From: Negativicoccus succinicivorans
GTDB taxonomy: Bacteria > Bacillota > Negativicutes > Veillonellales > Negativicoccaceae
Assembly: GCF_018372215.1 (NCBI RefSeq)
Contig: NZ_JAHAJN010000008.1
Coordinates: 1 to 62,481, forward strand
Direction: 5' to 3'
DNA length: 62,481 nt
The notes beneath the pieces were generated by a model. It worked only from the letters and a program-made list of their open reading frames with translations. It was not told the origin of the DNA and searched no databases. A program made the position numbers and the translations under genes. Shown piece by piece: positions 7,193 through 15,001 of the stretch (positions within the stretch are counted from its first letter, which is position 1; every line of letters begins with the position of its first letter).

Positions 7193-7900
7193 ATGAATCA
7201 GAATGGGGAACCGGAAATGACGGAAGAACGTCGCGGGACGACTGACAATCCCGTTTTTCCCAAACAGATATTATCGGTGGTAGGGGATCCGATGTATGAA
7301 GATGAGTCGGACAATTCGGGCAGTCGTTGGCCGGTGATCGGCGTCGCTTTTTTGGTGGCGGTATTTTTCATCTGGGCTCTGGGGCGCATGATTGATCATT
7401 ATCAGGCGACGCAAAGTTTCTGGGGGAGCATTGATTACGCGAGCATTGTTTTCGTGTTGTTCGCGATCTACTATTTGCTGGGACAGGCGCTTACCAGTTA
7501 CCACTTGTGTTTGACCGATACGGCGCTGATTTGCGAATATCGCACCTGGTTTCGCATGCATCGCACGGAAATTCCGTACGACTGCCTTTACGGGGTGCAT
7601 ACGCACAAAGCGCGGGTCGCCAATAACGTGAAGTTCCGCTACAAATGGCGTTGGTATTCGCTTTTGGATTCCCGCCTTCTGTACGCTCTTTTCTGTAAAA
7701 TTCCGCGACCGGGTAAAAAACCGCAATTCGGTCGCGCGTTGTTCAAAGCGGAACCGCAATTTTTGCTCGGCTTGAATGAATACTTGCCGGGGCGGGTGGG
7801 GATCACCGAAGAGGAAACCACCTACCATGTGCTCTTGGACGAAAGCAAACGTATGGATGAAGTCGAGCGTTTGAAAGCCGCAAGAAAGCAGGCGAAGTGA
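7193..7900 (+). CDS. Two-TM membrane protein, possible bacterial PH domain
   Basis: 235 residues. A Glu/Asp-rich cytoplasmic leader is followed by two membrane segments (about 44-65 and 80-100). Then comes a soluble region whose first strands (SYHLCLTDTALICEY...RTEIPYDCLYGV) resemble the opening of bPH2-type domains, in which a short strand leads to an interaction surface near the membrane. A basic patch of Lys/Arg follows. Start one base after the previous stop, end overlapping the DUF4321 gene by one base. Domain assignment tentative. Confidence 0.72.
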   Translation: MNQNGEPEMTEERRGTTDNPVFPKQILSVVGDPMYEDESDNSGSRWPVIGVAFLVAVFFIWALGRMIDHYQATQSFWGSIDYASIVFVLFAIYYLLGQALTSYHLCLTDTALICEYRTWFRMHRTEIPYDCLYGVHTHKARVANNVKFRYKWRWYSLLDSRLLYALFCKIPRPGKKPQFGRALFKAEPQFLLGLNEYLPGRVGITEEETTYHVLLDESKRMDEVERLKAARKQAK

Positions 7901-8169
7901 TGCGTTGGAGCGGTACTCGCGGCATCTTGATGCTGCTTTTATTCCTTTTTGTCGGAGCGCTTTTGGGCGGGATTTTGGCGGATCTTCTGGGGTCGGTCTC
8001 CTTCTCCGGCATCATGCCGTACTTCGTTCGGCAGTATACTTTGCTTGACGTGCAAAATATTCATTTAAATCTCTTGATACTTGAAATTGATTTCGGCATT
8101 CGATTTGCGCCGAACTTATTAAGCGTAATCGGCATGATTATTGCCGTATGGGTATTTCGGAGGATCTGA
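7900..8169 (+). CDS. DUF4321 membrane protein
   Basis: 89 residues with two hydrophobic segments (about 8-30 and 66-88) separated by an amphipathic linker. The GALLGGILADLLG stretch and overall plan match DUF4321 proteins, which commonly sit next to maf and radC in Firmicutes. Start ATG at 7900 overlaps the previous stop (TGATG). Function unknown. Confidence 0.82.
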   Translation: MRWSGTRGILMLLLFLFVGALLGGILADLLGSVSFSGIMPYFVRQYTLLDVQNIHLNLLILEIDFGIRFAPNLLSVIGMIIAVWVFRRI

Positions 8170-8738
8170 TGTGGATTTTGGCATCGGCATCACCGCGCCG
8201 TAAACAGCTCTTGACAAGGGCGGGCGCTCATTTTACCGCGATTACGCCGGAGTATCGGGAACGCAACCGAAGCGAGCATGCCCCGGCGGCCTTGGTGCAA
8301 GAACAGGCGCTTGGCAAAGCGCGCGCCGGCACGGCGATCTCTCACATGCCGCAGCTGGCGGTGTTGGGCGCGGATACGCTGGTGGTTTGCGATGATACGG
8401 TGTTCGGTAAGCCGCGTGATCGGGAGATGGCGAAGACTATGCTTACCGCGCTCGGCGGCCGGACGCATCATGTCGTTACGGGACTGGCGTTACTTTTGCC
8501 TTCAGGAGAAGCGATCACGCGGGCGATAACCACCGAAGTCAAGATGGAACGCTGGCCGCAAGCGTTGCTGGAAACGTATTTGGCCGGCGACGAATGGACG
8601 GATAAGGCCGGTGCCTACGCGATTCAGGGAACGGCGGCGCTGATGATTTCCGACATCGCCGGAAGCTACACTAATGTGGTCGGTTTGCCATTGCACGCGA
8701 CATATCGGCTGCTCACGGAAAACGGAGTGGAATGGTAA
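8169..8738 (+). CDS. maf: Maf family nucleotide pyrophosphatase
   Basis: 189 residues. The N-terminal LASASPRRKQLL motif, the ADTLVVCDD motif and the GRTHHVVTG segment are all diagnostic of Maf. The family cleaves dTTP, UTP or modified pyrimidine triphosphates to monophosphates and can affect septum formation. ATG 8169 overlaps the DUF4321 stop and has GGAGGA upstream, so the longer frame from 8148 is rejected. Overlaps radC by one base. Confidence 0.95.
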   Translation: MWILASASPRRKQLLTRAGAHFTAITPEYRERNRSEHAPAALVQEQALGKARAGTAISHMPQLAVLGADTLVVCDDTVFGKPRDREMAKTMLTALGGRTHHVVTGLALLLPSGEAITRAITTEVKMERWPQALLETYLAGDEWTDKAGAYAIQGTAALMISDIAGSYTNVVGLPLHATYRLLTENGVEW

Positions 8739-9433
8739 TGGCACGCATTTGCGATTTGACAGCGGAAGAGCGGCCGCGCGAGAAGCTTTTGACGCAGGGG
8801 CCGGAGAAACTGACCGAAGTGGAGCTGATCGCTTTGATCTTAAAAAGCGGGATTCCCGGTCAGTCGGTGATTGAGCTCGCGCGCGCGGTCGAAGACCAGT
8901 GGATCGGAGGCGATCCGTCGCGCTACGGCTCACTCCATTGGCGGGATCTCTTGACGGTCAAAGGCATCGGCGTCAGCAAAGCGGCGACTCTCTGCGCTGC
9001 GATTGAATTGGGGAAACGTCTGGCGCAACGTAAACCGCAAACGCGCAGCGATTTTTCCGATCCGGATGCGGTCGCGCGGTATTTTCTGCCGCAGTTGCGG
9101 GATTTGCCGCAGGAAGTGTTTTACTGTTGCTATCTGAACACGAAAAATGGTTTGCTCGCCGCGATTGAACAGTCGCGCGGCAGTTTGGATCAAAGCGTCG
9201 CCGATGTGCGACTGGCGATGAAAGATGCGATTCGTTGGAACGCGGCGGCGATGATCCTGGTGCACAATCATCCGAGCGGTGATCCGACTCCTTCCGGGGC
9301 GGATATCGCATTAACTGAGCGGTTTAACGCCGCCGGTGAAGTCTTAAACATACCGGTGCTCGATCATGTGGTCATCGGTGCGGGAACATTTGTAAGCTTG
9401 CGTCGGGAACATTTATTTCAGCCTTCTGTGTGA
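8738..9433 (+). CDS. radC: RadC family JAMM-domain protein
   Basis: 231 residues. An N-terminal helix-hairpin-helix region (LTVKGIGVSKAATL) precedes the JAB/MPN metal-binding motif HNHPSGDPTPS with its downstream Asp. The biochemical role of RadC is unsettled. ATG at 8738 (overlapping the maf TAA) gives the family-typical start ...DLTAEERPREKLL; an ATG two codons earlier is possible. Last gene of the HAD-to-radC operon; no terminator is obvious before the LysR gene. Confidence 0.95.
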   Translation: MARICDLTAEERPREKLLTQGPEKLTEVELIALILKSGIPGQSVIELARAVEDQWIGGDPSRYGSLHWRDLLTVKGIGVSKAATLCAAIELGKRLAQRKPQTRSDFSDPDAVARYFLPQLRDLPQEVFYCCYLNTKNGLLAAIEQSRGSLDQSVADVRLAMKDAIRWNAAAMILVHNHPSGDPTPSGADIALTERFNAAGEVLNIPVLDHVVIGAGTFVSLRREHLFQPSV

Positions 9434-9470
9434 CCATTGTCGGGGAAAGCAATGGGAAAGGAGCCTACGC

Positions 9471-10352
9471 ATGGACATCGAATATTTTCGCAATTTTATT
9501 ATGATAGTCGATTCGCAGACCTTGACCGAGGCGGCGAAGCGACTGAACATGGTACAGCCCGCGTTAAGCGCGCAGTTGAAACAAATTGAGACGAATTACA
9601 AGGCGGATCTGATCATTACATATCGAGGCGGGCGGCGCATCGAACTCACCGAAGCGGGGCAACTTTTCTATCGCCGCGCCAAAAATATTATCCGTTTGGC
9701 GGACGAACTCAAATATGAGGTGCAAAGCGTGTCGCAAGGCGGTGAAGGTACCTTGCGCATCTCGATTACGCCGGGCGCGGTCAACGGCTTTATCGATACC
9801 TATTTGCAGCCCTTTACGGAAGAGCATCCGCACTTCCGTTCCATTTTTTCCGAGGGCAATGTGGACCAGCAGGCGGATGCGATGCTGAACGGAGTATCCG
9901 ATATAGGCGTTATGAATGAGCCGATTCCGCGCGGCTATTTATTTGACCTGCTCACGATTCGCTACCGATCGCTTTCCGCCGTGATGAGCGATCAGCAGAA
10001 ATGGCTCAAAAAACCGCTGCAGCCTTTGACCATTGAGGATCTGGCCGGTATTCCGCTTTGCGTGACGCGCAGTTTGGCGCCTCGTCTGGAAAGCTTTTTC
10101 CGGGAACGCGGTTTGCATCAAGATATTCGCGTTGTCTGCAGCACGAATCTGGTTGCGATGCATTGGGCTCGCCGAGGCATGGGGATCGCGGTGGTTATGG
10201 GCGAGCCGGATGAAGACGTCAACATCGGCCTCACCACCATGCCGATTGCGACGGAAGAGATCGTGGGAGCGGAGCACATTTACACAGTCAAAGATCGCAA
10301 ATTGACTACGATCGCGCAGATGTTCTGCGATTTTATTCGCGAACGAAATTAA
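9471..10352 (+). CDS. LysR family transcriptional regulator
   Basis: 293 residues. Winged-helix domain at 1-60 with the recognition region AAKRLNMVQPALSAQLKQIE, then a substrate-binding domain of periplasmic-binding-protein type. It stands directly upstream of, and in the same orientation as, the alcohol dehydrogenase pseudogene. The first residues closely resemble those of the LysR at 35327, so the two may be paralogues. RBS AAAGGAG precedes the ATG. Effector unknown. Confidence 0.92.
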   Translation: MDIEYFRNFIMIVDSQTLTEAAKRLNMVQPALSAQLKQIETNYKADLIITYRGGRRIELTEAGQLFYRRAKNIIRLADELKYEVQSVSQGGEGTLRISITPGAVNGFIDTYLQPFTEEHPHFRSIFSEGNVDQQADAMLNGVSDIGVMNEPIPRGYLFDLLTIRYRSLSAVMSDQQKWLKKPLQPLTIEDLAGIPLCVTRSLAPRLESFFRERGLHQDIRVVCSTNLVAMHWARRGMGIAVVMGEPDEDVNIGLTTMPIATEEIVGAEHIYTVKDRKLTTIAQMFCDFIRERN

Positions 10353-10359
10353 CCTCTGT

Positions 10360-10388
10360 TTGATGCTCTCGCGGTACAAGCATATAAT
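10360..10388 (+). promoter_or_regulatory. Promoter of the degenerate alcohol dehydrogenase
   Basis: TTGATG (10360-10365), 17-bp spacer, TATAAT (10383-10388). The promoter and the ribosome site (AAAGGGA ahead of ATG 10435) look intact although the gene is broken. Confidence 0.75.
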
Positions 10389-10434
10389 AATATTGACGTA
10401 TTATATATTTAGGAATATTTTTAAAGGGAACTCC

Positions 10435-11617
10435 ATGAAGAACTTTACTTATCACGTTCCGACAAAGGTTATTTTCGGATCGGATCGTGAACGTGAAGTC
10501 GGTCAGCTGTTGCGCAAAGAAGGCACTCCAATGCGCCCAATGCCACGGCTTATTGGAGCGCGTGCAGGCATCATTGGATGAAGCGGGTATTTTATACAAC
10601 GATATCGGCGGAGTTTACCCGCCGACGACACGCCGCAAAGCGAACGAAGGGATTGCTCTCGGCCGGATTGAAGATGTGGATTTTATACTTGCGCTGGGAG
10701 GCCCTGCGGTCGTCAATCTGGCGAAAGTCATCGCGATCGGTATCGTCAACTACGGCGATATCTGGGATTATTTCACCCGCGAACGCGTAGCTAAAGAGGT
10801 TTTTCCGGTAGGTGTCATTGCTACCACCATGGCGGGTTCCGGTGAAATGAGCGTGGTAACCCATTTGACCAATAAAGTGCAGCGCGTCAGCCGCATTATC
10901 AATGTGGTGGGCGCACGGCCGCGCTTTGCGATCATGAATCCGATGCTGACGTATCCACTTTCCAAAGAGGAACTGTACAGCGGCATTTCCAAAATTATGA
11001 TCATGACGATGGAACACTACTTTACGCATAATTCGACGATGGAACTGACGGATAATATCTGCGAAGCGCTGCTGCGCGTATTGATCCGCAACTCGCAGAC
11101 CATCCTGACGGAAATGAATAATTATGACGCCAGAGCCAATGTCATGTGGGCGAGCGCGCTGGCGCATAACGACCTGACCGGTTCCGGCAACGGCGAGGCG
11201 GATATTACCGTTCACGAACTGCAAAAGGAACTGTTGGGCTTGTATAATATTTCTTCCGGCGTCGGTATGGCGGCCGTTTGGTGCGCGTGGGCAAGATACG
11301 TCTACACCGCCGATGTGCATCGCTTCTATCGGTACGGCAGAACCGTCTGGGGTATTGAACTCGACTTCGGCACACAGGAAGAAATCGCGCTGGAAGGAAT
11401 TCGTTTTACGGAAGAATTCTTTGCCCAAATCGATATGCTCGGTCCGGTAGCTTCGCAGGAAGTTCGGGATATCGAATTCAATTTGGAGGAGCTGACCGAT
11501 CGCGCGATGGCGGGTCGTCCGCAGCTCGGCAGCTTTAAGGTCTTGACGCGTGACGAAGTGCAGCGCATTTACGCGGATGCCGTCGAATATCTGAAAAACT
11601 ATCGGTCAGTGTCGTAA
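10435..11617 (+). pseudogene. Degenerate iron-containing alcohol dehydrogenase (butanol-dehydrogenase type)
   Basis: The protein starts normally at 10435 (MKNFTYHVPTKVIFG) and continues to residue 30. Homology then resumes in another frame at GLLERVQASLDEAG (about 10548). Only 22 nt bridge the gap where the family has about 45 nt encoding the first GGGS cofactor loop, so there is a deletion with frameshift. The rest stays open for over 350 codons. Known family hallmarks are altered: GGGSxID reads GGPAVVN, ATGSEM reads AGSGEM. Of the four metal ligands only one His survives (D to K and H to M in GISKIMIMTMEHYF; the last His is Ser in NISSGVG). NAD(P)H-dependent aldehyde or ketone reduction is therefore not expected. 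It is either a decayed gene or a non-catalytic descendant started internally. Confidence 0.85.
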
Positions 11618-11632
11618 TCGACACTGACCGAT
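11601..11632. repeat. Perfect 14-bp inverted repeat over a stop codon
   Basis: Arms 11601-11614 and 11619-11632 are perfectly complementary with a four-base loop that contains the TAA of the alcohol dehydrogenase frame. No T run follows, so it is not a classical terminator. Confidence 0.85.
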
Positions 11633-11688
11633 CGCCCGTGACAGAGCAGGAGTAAATACGCTGCTTTGCCAACCTCGGCGTAGTCACT

Positions 11689-11730
11689 AAATACGAAAAA
11701 GACGTCCGTACGGACGTCTTTTTCGTATTT
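11689..11730. terminator. Bidirectional terminator, 42-nt perfect palindrome
   Basis: Arms of 20 nt (11689-11708 and 11711-11730) around TA. The A and T runs within the arms let it work on both strands, between the convergent alcohol dehydrogenase remnant and citC. Confidence 0.93.
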
Positions 11731-11733
11731 ATT

Positions 11734-12786
11734 TTATTTTGCAAGTTTGGCTTTGGCGGCGGTGTCTTTTTTGATTTTTTCGATGATGGCGGCGCCGCGT
11801 TCCGAATGCAGGTAGTCCAACGTGGTTTTCGGAACCATCGCCTCCACCGTTTGCCAATCATCGTTGGCAAGCGCGGCACGCACCTTAGAGGCGCTGACGA
11901 TAGTACCCGATTTTTGGATACGGGGAATGATCTTGAAATCCATATCATTCATCGGCAATACTTTACTAAGCGCCGAATTATACGCGCTTGTCGTGTTGTC
12001 GGTCGGTTCTTCGCCGACGAAACGAACGGTGATGTCAAGCGCCGGCGCGATCTTTTCCGCGAACACGGTCGCGTCGAGTTTCGTTTGCGCGTCGAGCGCT
12101 TCCGTACCTTTGATGAAGTAGGTCGGGAAGGTGGCGTTCGAAATGATATAATCACCGCCTGAAACCACTTTGACATTGCCGAGGTCGGCGGTCCCTTTGC
12201 GAATCAGTTCCAAACGATCTGCGAACGGGAACATCGAACGGTCTTCCTGTACGGCAAACAATACGACATCATCGCACTGTTGCGACGTGTACTCGATCAA
12301 AGCGCGGTGACCTTTGGTAAAGGGGTTGCAGTTCATGACAATGGAACCGCGCACCGGACCAGCCGGTTCACCGACGATTTTTTTCGTTTTTTCTAAAAAT
12401 TCCGCCAGCGTATCGTCACCGGATTCCAGCAGAGCGGCATACGGCTCCGCTTTCGCAACGCAGGTAAAGCCGGAGTGTTCAAAAACCGGTGCTTTTTCCG
12501 GTTTCGTAAAGATCTGATAGCTGGTGATGCCGCGGCGTTTCGCTTCCGCCATCAGGTGGTCGAGAATGCGGTGCGTAAGACCCTGTCCCTGGTATTCAGG
12601 ATCGATGGCAATGTTGCGCAAAACACGGCCGCTCAGCGAGCCGGTGGCGATCAGGCGTTCACCGTCAAAGATCCCCATGGAATAGTCGATATTCCCCGAA
12701 AAAGTCAATTCAAAACCGGCCAGAAAATTCATCAGACGTTGGTGCATGGCAGCGTCTTGTAAGTTGATTTCACGTTCTGTATACAT
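11734..12786 (-). CDS. citC: [Citrate (pro-3S)-lyase] ligase
   Basis: CitC acetylates the prosthetic group of the citrate lyase acyl carrier subunit using acetate and ATP. The 350-residue protein has the two-domain plan: an N-terminal GNAT acetyltransferase-like domain (about 1-130, with IDPEYQGQGLTHRIL) and a C-terminal nucleotidyltransferase domain. The latter has MNCNPFTKGHRALIE, whose xxHxxH-like site reads TKGH. Start at 12786 follows AAAGGAGA. The lyase genes citDEF are not in this window, so its partner must lie elsewhere or be absent. Convergent with the dehydrogenase remnant. Confidence 0.92.
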   Translation of the reverse strand: MYTEREINLQDAAMHQRLMNFLAGFELTFSGNIDYSMGIFDGERLIATGSLSGRVLRNIAIDPEYQGQGLTHRILDHLMAEAKRRGITSYQIFTKPEKAPVFEHSGFTCVAKAEPYAALLESGDDTLAEFLEKTKKIVGEPAGPVRGSIVMNCNPFTKGHRALIEYTSQQCDDVVLFAVQEDRSMFPFADRLELIRKGTADLGNVKVVSGGDYIISNATFPTYFIKGTEALDAQTKLDATVFAEKIAPALDITVRFVGEEPTDNTTSAYNSALSKVLPMNDMDFKIIPRIQKSGTIVSASKVRAALANDDWQTVEAMVPKTTLDYLHSERGAAIIEKIKKDTAAKAKLAK

Positions 12787-12815
12787 CAGCGGTCTCCTTT
12801 GCATAAGTTTACTTT

Positions 12816-12825
12816 ATTATACCAA
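12816..12825 (-). promoter_or_regulatory. Extended -10 promoter of citC
   Basis: Reading the minus strand, TTTGGTATAAT provides a TGn-extended -10 box about 30 bp ahead of the citC start. No clear -35. Confidence 0.65.
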
Positions 12826-12884
12826 ATTCACAGCCTTTGGGGCATGCGCGGTTTTCCCGCGACATGGGAGAAATAAGAAAGCAA

Positions 12885-12920
12885 AAAGGTCCCCAGCGAA
12901 CCGGGGCCCTTTGGTTTTTT
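12885..12920. terminator. Bidirectional intrinsic terminator
   Basis: A GC-rich stem (about 12885-12894 with 12902-12913) is flanked by A-rich and T-rich tracts. It ends the minus-strand two-gene unit 13571-13016. A second GC-only hairpin (arms 12952-12960 and 12966-12974) lies between it and the last gene. Confidence 0.8.
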
Positions 12921-13015
12921 TATTTACGATGCGACCGACTCTCTACCGGTCCGCGCGCGTAGTGGACGCGCGCGTTTTCCCGAATGTCCGGCTCGCTCGT
13001 GTCGATGTCGCCTGT

Positions 13016-13231
13016 TTAGACCTCGTCATGACGAACGACAACGCCTTCTTGATACGCATCATCTTCGCTTTCATCATGACGGACATCATCATGGCGAACG
13101 ATCGTTTCCGGCGGGTCGTTGCGGACTACGCCGTCAAAATACGCGCCATCTTTAAGAGCGGCGCGTTCCAAATGAGTCTCCTCGCCAGCGGTCTTTGAAG
13201 CAGTATCATAATCATCGTATGTACAAGCCAT
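13016..13231 (-). CDS. Small acidic protein with RHD repeats
   Basis: 71 residues, not recognised. The C-terminal half is very acidic and contains three VRHD units (VRHDDVRHDESEDD...VVVRHDEV), a His/Asp-rich pattern that could bind a divalent metal. The start at 13231 is chosen because AAAGGA lies five bases upstream; upstream codons of the open frame overlap the neighbouring gene. Second gene of a probable two-gene unit with the 94-residue protein upstream, 55 bp apart. Confidence 0.6.
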   Translation of the reverse strand: MACTYDDYDTASKTAGEETHLERAALKDGAYFDGVVRNDPPETIVRHDDVRHDESEDDAYQEGVVVRHDEV

Positions 13232-13286
13232 GGTAATCCTTTCCGCAATAATAGTTCCACCGACATAATGGAAAAAAGTTTGATTT

Positions 13287-13571
13287 TTATTTTTCGCCGT
13301 GCAAAATCTCGGCGATTTCTTTGCAACCGGCGCCGTTGTCACGCGCTTTTTTCGCGCGTTCTACCCGTTCTGCGTAGGCGCGGTGCGCCTCATCGTTCGG
13401 CACGGGGTCATCCCATTTGCGGTTCATGATCGTTTGGAAAATCACATGGCATTCATCTGTCGATTTTCCCGCCGCTTTGGCGGCTTCCACATGTTTCATC
13501 GCCGACTCATAGCGGGCGCGTTCATGCGGATTCATTTTGCTGACATCGTATTTACTGTGCGGACAACTCAT
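13287..13571 (-). CDS. Small helical Cys/His-containing protein
   Basis: 94 residues, not recognised. It opens MSCPHSKYDVSKMNPHERARY, is rich in Ala, Lys, Glu and His, and should be mostly helical. Three cysteines (about 3, 43 and 84) and several His could hold a metal. GGAGGCG precedes the ATG and an extended -10 box lies 33 bp upstream, so expression is likely. It shares the divergent promoter region with the flavin-reductase-like gene. Confidence 0.72.
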   Translation of the reverse strand: MSCPHSKYDVSKMNPHERARYESAMKHVEAAKAAGKSTDECHVIFQTIMNRKWDDPVPNDEAHRAYAERVERAKKARDNGAGCKEIAEILHGEK

Positions 13572-13603
13572 AGTACGCCTCCTTCATTCATTTACCTGCT
13601 TTC

Positions 13604-13613
13604 ATTATAGCAT
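13604..13613 (-). promoter_or_regulatory. Extended -10 promoter element
   Basis: ATGCTATAAT on the minus strand, serving the two small genes 13571-13016. Confidence 0.75.
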
Positions 13614-13725
13614 GTGCATCGAAAAACGGTCGTTCTTCGTGCGGCATAAACCGCGAATTGCAAAATCGACTCAAATTTCCAGTGGTTGTATAATAAAAAA
13701 AGAAAATGTTCGAAGGAGGCTTATT

Positions 13726-14226
13726 ATGCGTGAAATTTCCGTAACAGAACTGCAAGTCACCCCGCAAATGATCGGTGATGAATGGTGGCTGGTAACCGCC
13801 GGCGATAAAACGAAAGGCTACAATACGATGACCGCGAGTTGGGGACATGTCGGTGTCATTTGGCAACGCCCGACGGCGATCGTGTATATCCGTCCGCAAC
13901 GTTACACCAAAGAATTTATGGATCGCGCGGATCGGTACACGCTTTCTCTTTTCGGCGGCGACTATAAAAAAGAGATGGGTTACTTGGGCAGCCATTCAGG
14001 ACGCGATGAGGATAAAGTCGCCAAAGTCGGTCTTACTCCTGTTTTTGAAGAAGACTATACCTACTTTGCGCAAGCCGAGACAGTGATCGTTTGCCGCAAA
14101 TTATATCGGGCGCCGCTGCTTCCCACCGGATTTATCGACGCGCGGATCATCGATGAGCATTATCCTGACGGCGATTTCCATGAAATCTACATCGGCGAAA
14201 TAGAAAAAGTTCTCGTGAAAGAATAA
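13726..14226 (+). CDS. Flavin reductase-like domain protein
   Basis: 166 residues. The pattern WWLVTAGDKTKGYNTMTASWGHVGVIWQRP followed by IYIRPQRYTKEFMD matches the FMN-binding split-barrel (flavin reductase-like) family. Members bind FMN and may reduce flavin or act as small electron carriers. The ATG at 13726 follows GAAGGAGG with ideal spacing; the longer frame upstream runs over the divergent gene and is rejected. TATAAT at 13689-13694 is a probable -10. Partner unknown. Confidence 0.88.
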   Translation: MREISVTELQVTPQMIGDEWWLVTAGDKTKGYNTMTASWGHVGVIWQRPTAIVYIRPQRYTKEFMDRADRYTLSLFGGDYKKEMGYLGSHSGRDEDKVAKVGLTPVFEEDYTYFAQAETVIVCRKLYRAPLLPTGFIDARIIDEHYPDGDFHEIYIGEIEKVLVKE

Positions 14227-14284
14227 GCGCGCGTAAAGCGCGGTAAAAATAACGTTCACACAACGACGATGCGCGGGATGAAAT

Positions 14285-14313
14285 AAAAAACGCCGCCGAA
14301 CTTACCGGGCGGC
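14285..14313 (-). terminator. Intrinsic terminator, minus strand
   Basis: GCCGCC/GGCGGC stem (14292-14297 with 14308-14313) followed on the minus strand by six T. It implies a minus-strand transcript from the 14320-14600 region. Confidence 0.7.
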
Positions 14314-14686
14314 AGTGAATTTTACTTCACTCATCAAGTCGTCAGCTTACGGCTTTTACGAATATGAAAAAAAGGAATAGAAAAAGAAAAAGAGTTCCCA
14401 CGTGCGTTCGGCTAAGATGCCGGGCCCTATCGTGGGCAACTCTTTTTCTACGTTTAGGATACATGACGCGGTAATATATGTCAAGAGCAACGAGAAAACA
14501 TGGCGCAATGATAAGTTTTCTCATGTCACCGTGCGCGCTGTAAATCGCCGCCATAATATCGCTTGATTCGACCTTGGTCGGCATGCGTTTTCAGAGGACT
14601 TTTATTTAGGTCGACCTTTTTTTCGCGCGCGGAGATAACTCGAAAAAGGATCGCGCGTGGCGGTGCATGGACACCGACAGGCATGA

Positions 14687-14714
14687 AAAAGACCCGCGAT
14701 ATCGCGGGTCTTTT
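14687..14714. terminator. Palindromic bidirectional terminator
   Basis: A 28-nt perfect palindrome, arms AAAAGACCCGCGAT and its complement. It probably ends the tRNA-Ser transcript on the minus strand and could also stop plus-strand transcription. Confidence 0.85.
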
Positions 14715-14763
14715 GACATTATCGGTAATTCATTTACTTGGCATTATGTTGACCGAAAGTAAA

Positions 14764-14855
<92 letters not shown>

Positions 14856-14875
14856 GCGTGCATGAATACTCTCCT

Positions 14876-14904
14876 AGTGTAGCGAATTTAGAGGCGATTG
14901 TCAA
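14876..14904 (-). promoter_or_regulatory. Promoter of tRNA-Ser
   Basis: On the minus strand TTGACA, 17-bp spacer, TACACT; transcription would start just ahead of the tRNA. Confidence 0.88.
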
Positions 14905-14970
14905 TTTTATTCTATATTGGAATAAAAAGTTGTTTTGCCGTCGCGCGCTCGTCGCTTGCCTTTGATATAA

Positions 14971-14997
14971 AAAAGCCACCCGGAGGGTGGCTTTTTT
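14971..14997 (-). terminator. Intrinsic terminator of ahpC
   Basis: An 8-bp stem AGCCACCC/GGGTGGCT with flanking A and T runs immediately after the peroxiredoxin stop codon. Confidence 0.9.
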
Positions 14998-15001
14998 GAA
15001 G

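Larger units (their letters stand above)
14227..14763. other. Gene-free stretch with several hairpins
   Basis: No convincing gene in 537 bp. It holds a minus-strand terminator (14285-14313) and a short inverted repeat (14314-14331). A long-armed hairpin at 14390-14447 (arms AGAGTTCCCACG and CGTGGGCAACTCT) carries A and T runs on its two sides, and a palindromic terminator lies at 14687-14714. An 80-codon minus-strand frame (14584-14342) runs through these hairpins and has no good ribosome site. The set of terminators suggests one or two small RNAs. Confidence 0.6.

Noticed and set aside
14388..14450. 6S or SRP RNA
   Set aside because: Size and hairpin prompted the thought, but neither the SRP tetraloop consensus nor a 6S central bubble could be recognised by eye.
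14342..14584. 80-codon minus-strand frame near tRNA-Ser
   Set aside because: It runs through the long-armed hairpin, ends in a low-complexity Leu/Phe stretch and has no ribosome site; an RNA locus is more likely.
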